The position numbers and the translations under genes are program-made. This document shows, piece by piece, positions 18,164 through 21,187 of a DNA stretch of 21,187 bases. The stretch is from a virus. The notes beneath the pieces are model-generated. The model had not been told where the DNA came from and made no database searches. It saw only the letters and a list, made by a program, of their open reading frames with translations. Location of the stretch: positions 1 to 21,187 of IMG/VR virus record IMGVR_UViG_3300025889_001129; one strand, given 5' to 3'. Position 1 is the first letter of the stretch, and the number at the start of each line of letters is the position of its first letter.

Positions 18164-18331
18164 ATGGCAAAAAAGAGTTTTCAGAAAAAGGGTAGCGGTT
18201 CATTTCATTCTTTAAATTGTAAATACTGCGGAACCCAAGTAAATCGTTGTGATATCAATTCGGTTAAAGTTACATGTTCTAAATGTGTACATCAGCTTGT
18301 AGAAGGTAACCGATTGGAAGAACGAAAATAA
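18164..18331 (+). CDS. Small zinc-ribbon protein, 55 residues
   Basis: ATG at 18164, TAA at 18329-18331. It begins MAKKSFQKKGSGSFHSLNCK. Two CxxC pairs (CKYC at 19-22 and CSKC at 38-41) with 15 residues between make a typical zinc ribbon. The N-terminal tail (KKSFQKKGSG) is basic. Such small proteins often bind nucleic acid or RNA polymerase. It lies 4 nt after the preceding stop, and the promoter for the HD-domain gene overlaps its end. Confidence 0.7.
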   Translation: MAKKSFQKKGSGSFHSLNCKYCGTQVNRCDINSVKVTCSKCVHQLVEGNRLEERK

Positions 18332-18343
18332 TTACTTATATTA
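18314..18343 (+). promoter_or_regulatory. Promoter (TTG-N20-TATATTA)
   Basis: TTG 18314-18316 lies in the end of the zinc-ribbon gene; 20 bp later TATATTA 18337-18343. ATG 15 nt downstream. Drives the HD-domain gene and probably the gp55-like gene. Confidence 0.6.
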
Positions 18344-18358
18344 TAATTAAAAAAAGTT

Positions 18359-19129
18359 ATGTTAGAAGCAGAAAAAATAAAGTCTAACTGGGAAGAATAT
18401 CGTTCCCGGGTCAACAATTTATTTCCTACTCGTGCAACACAGTTGAATCGGTTGTATGATGATTTAGAAGATCGCATGGTAATGATGCCAGCATCAAGCA
18501 TTGCACATTTTCATAATGCATTTGCCGGAGGTTATGTAGACCACGTGTTACGAGTTATGGATTGCACAACCAAGTTGTATGAAGCTTGGCAGGAAATGGG
18601 TTCGGATATGTCTGGTTATACTCGAGAAGAAATGATGTTTGCGGCAATGCATCATGACCTAGGTAAAGTAGGATTTCCGGGTGATGGTAATGAGGTGTAT
18701 CAGATAGAAACATCGGATTGGCATCGCAAGAACATGGGTCGAATGTACAAACACAATGAAAACATTCCTTTCACAATGGTACCAGATCTTTCTATTTGGT
18801 TGTTGCAGGAATATGATGTTAAAATGTCATGGACTGAGTATCAAGCTATAAAAATTCATGATGGTATGTATGACGATGCAAATAAACCTTATTTCGTAGC
18901 AAGAAGTGCACAGGCTAAATTGAAAACTAATTTACCGGTGTTATTGCATCACGGAGATCATATGGCGGCTCAAATTGAATTTGAAAGATGGAGAAACAAT
19001 CAGAGTCCGAAAGCAGTTGCTCCTAAATCTAAGGAAACTAAGAGTAATGCAATTAAAAACTTAGCAGAAAATAATCCGGATATTGGTAAATCTATTTCTG
19101 ATATTTTCGGCTCATTTAACCAAGATTAA
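18359..19129 (+). CDS. HD-domain metal-dependent phosphohydrolase
   Basis: The protein has 256 residues. HD-family metal ligands appear in order: GGYVDHVLR (His62), HHDLGK (His98, His99, Asp100), KIHDG (His167, Asp168) and HHGDHMA (His197, His198, Asp200). These enzymes hydrolyse phosphate esters, often nucleotides, in the cytoplasm; the substrate is not evident. The last 50 residues (about 205-256) are a low-complexity Lys/Asn tail. Related HD proteins occur in other large T4-like phages, so this may be a conserved accessory gene. The next gene starts 2 nt after its stop. Confidence 0.85.
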   Translation: MLEAEKIKSNWEEYRSRVNNLFPTRATQLNRLYDDLEDRMVMMPASSIAHFHNAFAGGYVDHVLRVMDCTTKLYEAWQEMGSDMSGYTREEMMFAAMHHDLGKVGFPGDGNEVYQIETSDWHRKNMGRMYKHNENIPFTMVPDLSIWLLQEYDVKMSWTEYQAIKIHDGMYDDANKPYFVARSAQAKLKTNLPVLLHHGDHMAAQIEFERWRNNQSPKAVAPKSKETKSNAIKNLAENNPDIGKSISDIFGSFNQD

Positions 19130-19131
19130 TC

Positions 19132-19428
19132 ATGATTATATTAGCAATACTATGTGTTATACTGGCAGGGGTTGCTGGATATTTTATATATCGAGCTTAT
19201 GTATTAGCCGGGTTATTAGCAGATCAATTAGACTATACAGATGAAGTAGAACAGCTTTCTGAATACATGTATCGAATGATTGATGAAGCACATCGCAACA
19301 TGAAACGAATTGATCGTTTAGGCGCATTTGAAAAAGAAGATGAAGCAGGAACAACGTTTCAGTTATTAAAAGAAGTAATAGACAATTTAAACGAAGAATT
19401 CAATGGGACGCAAGAGGAAGAAAAGTAA
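19132..19428 (+). CDS. Small single-pass membrane protein, 98 residues
   Basis: MIILAILCVILAGVAGYFIY is a single hydrophobic helix at the start, followed by a helical, acidic part (ADQLDYTDEVEQLSEYMYRM, IDEAHRNMKRIDRLGAFEKE) and a Glu-rich tail. It probably is anchored at the inner membrane with the charged part in the cytoplasm. It overlaps the start of the gp55-like gene by 26 nt, which indicates tight co-expression. A similar small protein upstream of gp55 is seen in related phages, to my recollection; the function is unknown. Confidence 0.65.
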   Translation: MIILAILCVILAGVAGYFIYRAYVLAGLLADQLDYTDEVEQLSEYMYRMIDEAHRNMKRIDRLGAFEKEDEAGTTFQLLKEVIDNLNEEFNGTQEEEK

Positions 19429-20113
19429 TAATTATTTTACATCAATCACGCAAGCAGCAATAGTTGCATACAATCAACTAGAAGACCGTCCTGTGTTAAA
19501 AGAACGTGTTTATCGCAGATTCATTTTTCCGGCATTCATGAAAATGGCAGAAAATTTAATCAACAAGATGAAACCAGCATACATCGATTCTTCATTTTTA
19601 GATTTACAATCAGACCTTGTTACATATCTTACTGCTCGTCTAGATAAATTTAATCCTGAATCCGGTAAAGCTTATTCATATTATACCAGAACTTCTTGGA
19701 ATTATTTAATTGCTGAAAATTCAAAAGGTTACAAGCAATTAAAACAAAAAACAGAAGAGTTTGATATGGATGAAGAAAGAAACATTATCACAGAAATGGA
19801 TAATGATGAAATGCGAGACAACCTTCGAGTGTTTATGGATGAGTTTGTGGAATATTGTTATCGTAATCTGAATTATATATTTAGTTCTTCGTTGGATATA
19901 CATGTAGCAGATTCCGTGTTACACTTTTTTGAAAATCGTGAAAACATTGAAGAATACAATAAAAAGTCATTGTATATTTTAATACGAGAACGAGCCAAGC
20001 TCGAACCGGCACAAACCACATACATTACCAGAGTAATGAAAACCATCAAACGTTTATACGAAGATAAATTTACCGAGTATCAACAATCAGAGTTCATGAA
20101 ATTGCCTTTTTGA
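19403..20113 (+). CDS. 55: Late-transcription sigma factor (T4 gp55-like)
   Basis: The protein has 236 residues. The start MGRKRKKSNNYFTSITQAAI and the body FIFPAFMKMAENLINKMKPA, DLQSDLVTYLTARLDKFNPE, SGKAYSYYTRTSWNYLIAEN, KGYKQLKQ fit the gp55 family of phage sigma factors, which have only the core-binding/-10-recognition (region 2) part and no region 4. In T4 this protein directs host RNA polymerase to one-part late promoters, together with the sliding clamp and gp33. It starts inside the preceding gene (26-nt overlap) and is followed by late structural genes. The one-part AT motif described for several late genes is its likely target. Confidence 0.85.
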   Translation: MGRKRKKSNNYFTSITQAAIVAYNQLEDRPVLKERVYRRFIFPAFMKMAENLINKMKPAYIDSSFLDLQSDLVTYLTARLDKFNPESGKAYSYYTRTSWNYLIAENSKGYKQLKQKTEEFDMDEERNIITEMDNDEMRDNLRVFMDEFVEYCYRNLNYIFSSSLDIHVADSVLHFFENRENIEEYNKKSLYILIRERAKLEPAQTTYITRVMKTIKRLYEDKFTEYQQSEFMKLPF

Positions 20114-20127
20114 TATTTATTATTAAA
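20113..20127 (+). promoter_or_regulatory. Late-type motif ATATTTATTATTAAA
   Basis: Variant with one inserted base, beginning in the stop of the gp55-like gene and ending 7 nt before the ATG at 20135. Tentative. Confidence 0.3.
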
Positions 20128-20134
20128 AGGTGTT

Positions 20135-20575
20135 ATGGATAAAGACGATAAACTATTCAAGGATACTTCTTTCTCGGATCTCATGTCCGATATTTATCAC
20201 AATTCCAAAAAGAAAGATCGCCAGATCAATCAGATGATAGCACAGTTGCAGCCTTTAATTAAGAATGCATCTGATGCTACTATCATCGTTCCACTTATCA
20301 AAGAATATCTGGATATATCCGTGAAAAATGATGATCATTTAATCAAATTAGCGGCTATAACACAAAGATACATTTCTACCAAACAAACTATTTCTGGAGC
20401 TGACGGCTTAATGAGCGACGAAGAAAAGAAACAACTTCTTTCAATTGCTGAACAAAATTATGTTTCGGAACTAGAAGATGAAATTGAAGAGATAAAACGT
20501 AAAGAAGATGCAGAGAAAGATGTACATGATCGGGCAGATGAAATAAAAAATAAGATATCAAAAACTGATGAATAA
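20135..20575 (+). CDS. Conserved helical phage protein, 146 residues, possible small terminase or baseplate accessory
   Basis: Starts MDKDDKLFKDTSFSDLMSDI. It is all-helical (NQMIAQLQPLIKNASDATII, VPLIKEYLDISVKNDDHLIK) with a long charged C-terminal helix (EDEIEEIKRKEDAEKD). I recall similar proteins next to gp55 in marine T4-like phages, usually without a function. The central LIKEYLDISVKNDDHLIKL pattern is faintly like the helical core of the small terminase gp16, but the evidence is thin. It overlaps the following baseplate gene by 8 nt. Confidence 0.6.
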   Translation: MDKDDKLFKDTSFSDLMSDIYHNSKKKDRQINQMIAQLQPLIKNASDATIIVPLIKEYLDISVKNDDHLIKLAAITQRYISTKQTISGADGLMSDEEKKQLLSIAEQNYVSELEDEIEEIKRKEDAEKDVHDRADEIKNKISKTDE

Positions 20576-21187
20576 TACGAATATACATTTTTATTGGGCA
20601 GAAGTTACTGGTACAGAAAATACATATACGTATGATAACTCTGATAGTGAAGATTCTAATAATGAATATTTGTATACCATACAAGCTCAACGATATGATA
20701 CAGATGTTAAGTCAGAGCCAATTTCAGCAAAACCATATAATTTAAACAATTTAATTGTTCCAGTTAAAGGAGAACATGTAATCGTATTCCGAGCAATTGC
20801 TCCCAGAAATTCCGAAAGATTTGATCGTACCACACAATGGTATTATCTACCGGCTATAGGAATCAATAGTAATATAAATCAAAATGCATTTCCAGGTTTA
20901 TCTGTTACTAACAATGCAGATACTACCATTCAACAAACAATATCTCCTACGCAGATATATAAAGGCGATAATGTAGTATCCGGTCGTTTTGGTAATACTA
21001 TACGATTAGGATCTACTCCTGATAAAACTCAAACGTATTATAAATCATCTCCATGGAGTGGTGTAACAAATGATCCGATTATTGTTATATCAAATTCAAA
21101 AAGTAATTTTGTTAATAATGAATTAAATACTAATAATATTAACAATGATTATTCTTCCTTATATTTAACTAGCACACAAAATATCAA
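20568..21187 (+). CDS. Baseplate hub/spike-like structural protein (partial, start present)
   Basis: ATG at 20568 overlaps the previous stop by 8 nt; the frame stays open to the right edge (206 residues). It begins MNNTNIHFYWAEVTGTENTY. The middle has LNNLIVPVKGEHVIVFRAIA followed by TTQWYYLPAIGINSNINQNA, the OB-fold-like pattern of gp5-type hub proteins. Later VVSGRFGNTIRLGSTPDK and WSGVTNDPIIVISN match the GRFGNxIRxGS and DPIIxI motifs of baseplate spike proteins in marine T4-like phages. The Asn/Ser-rich segment near the right edge is probably a linker. Whether a lysozyme domain follows lies outside the window. Confidence 0.65.
   Translation, partial: MNNTNIHFYWAEVTGTENTYTYDNSDSEDSNNEYLYTIQAQRYDTDVKSEPISAKPYNLNNLIVPVKGEHVIVFRAIAPRNSERFDRTTQWYYLPAIGINSNINQNAFPGLSVTNNADTTIQQTISPTQIYKGDNVVSGRFGNTIRLGSTPDKTQTYYKSSPWSGVTNDPIIVISNSKSNFVNNELNTNNINNDYSSLYLTSTQNI

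Noticed and set aside
20135-20575. Assignment as the small terminase gp16
   Set aside because: The similarity is limited to a helical pattern and I cannot see diagnostic residues; kept as unknown.

Overview
The window looks like part of a large T4-related tailed phage (myovirus) genome whose host is probably in the Bacteroidota. Evidence for the T4-like side: a gp55-type late sigma factor (19403-20113), a baseplate hub/spike-like protein running off the right edge (from 20568), and an N-terminal leader on many proteins that resembles the T4 capsid-targeting sequence. Evidence for the host: a DUF4494-like protein (11852-12061), a Bacteroidota-type histone H1-like (Hc1) protein (10642-10827), promoters with the -33/-7 architecture of Bacteroidota (T(T/A)G, exactly 20 bp, TATATTT or TATATTA), and start codons preceded by A-rich sequence rather than a clear Shine-Dalgarno. 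There are no tRNAs, CRISPR arrays or insertion sequences that I can see.

Layout. (1) 1-5941: small, mostly unrecognised genes, nearly all on the + strand, most with their own near-identical promoter cassette (ten copies). Recognisable genes are a sigma-70-like factor (2930), an AAA ATPase (4348) and a protein resembling the membrane anchor plus tail of SPFH/prohibitin proteins (1688). This looks like an early or host-takeover region built by adding promoter-gene cassettes. (2) 5942-6264: a 323-bp non-coding boundary with a strong terminator, a very G-rich block able to form a G-quadruplex, and a cluster of CATTCT repeats. (3) 6265-9389: genes whose products share a 10-residue leader, M-I-x-L-(R/K)-(D/N)-x-(I/L)-(T/S)-E, on unrelated cargo (kinase-like fold, M15 peptidase, small unknowns), plus one multi-pass membrane protein without the leader. 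(4) 9489-14027: an operon of a helical DUF5856/Dps-like protein, structural candidates, the Hc1-like protein and small unknowns, then a DUF4494 group. (5) 14108-16393: a secreted protein, the only minus-strand gene (again with a leader), and UV damage endonuclease. (6) 16439-21187: membrane proteins, a zinc ribbon, an HD-domain protein, gp55-like sigma, and the start of a baseplate gene.

How it may work together. Two promoter systems are visible: a two-part -33/-7 promoter at 14 places (ten of them in the left 5.4 kb), and a one-part AT-rich motif (consensus ATATTTATATTAAA, no -33) before the leader-tagged and structural genes, including one correctly oriented copy before the minus-strand gene. 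The second fits a gp55-directed late class. The most interesting proposal is that the leader-tagged proteins are packaged into the head, trimmed by a gp21-like prohead protease after the (I/L)xE site, and delivered to the host with the DNA. The cargo would include a kinase-like enzyme and a peptidoglycan peptidase.
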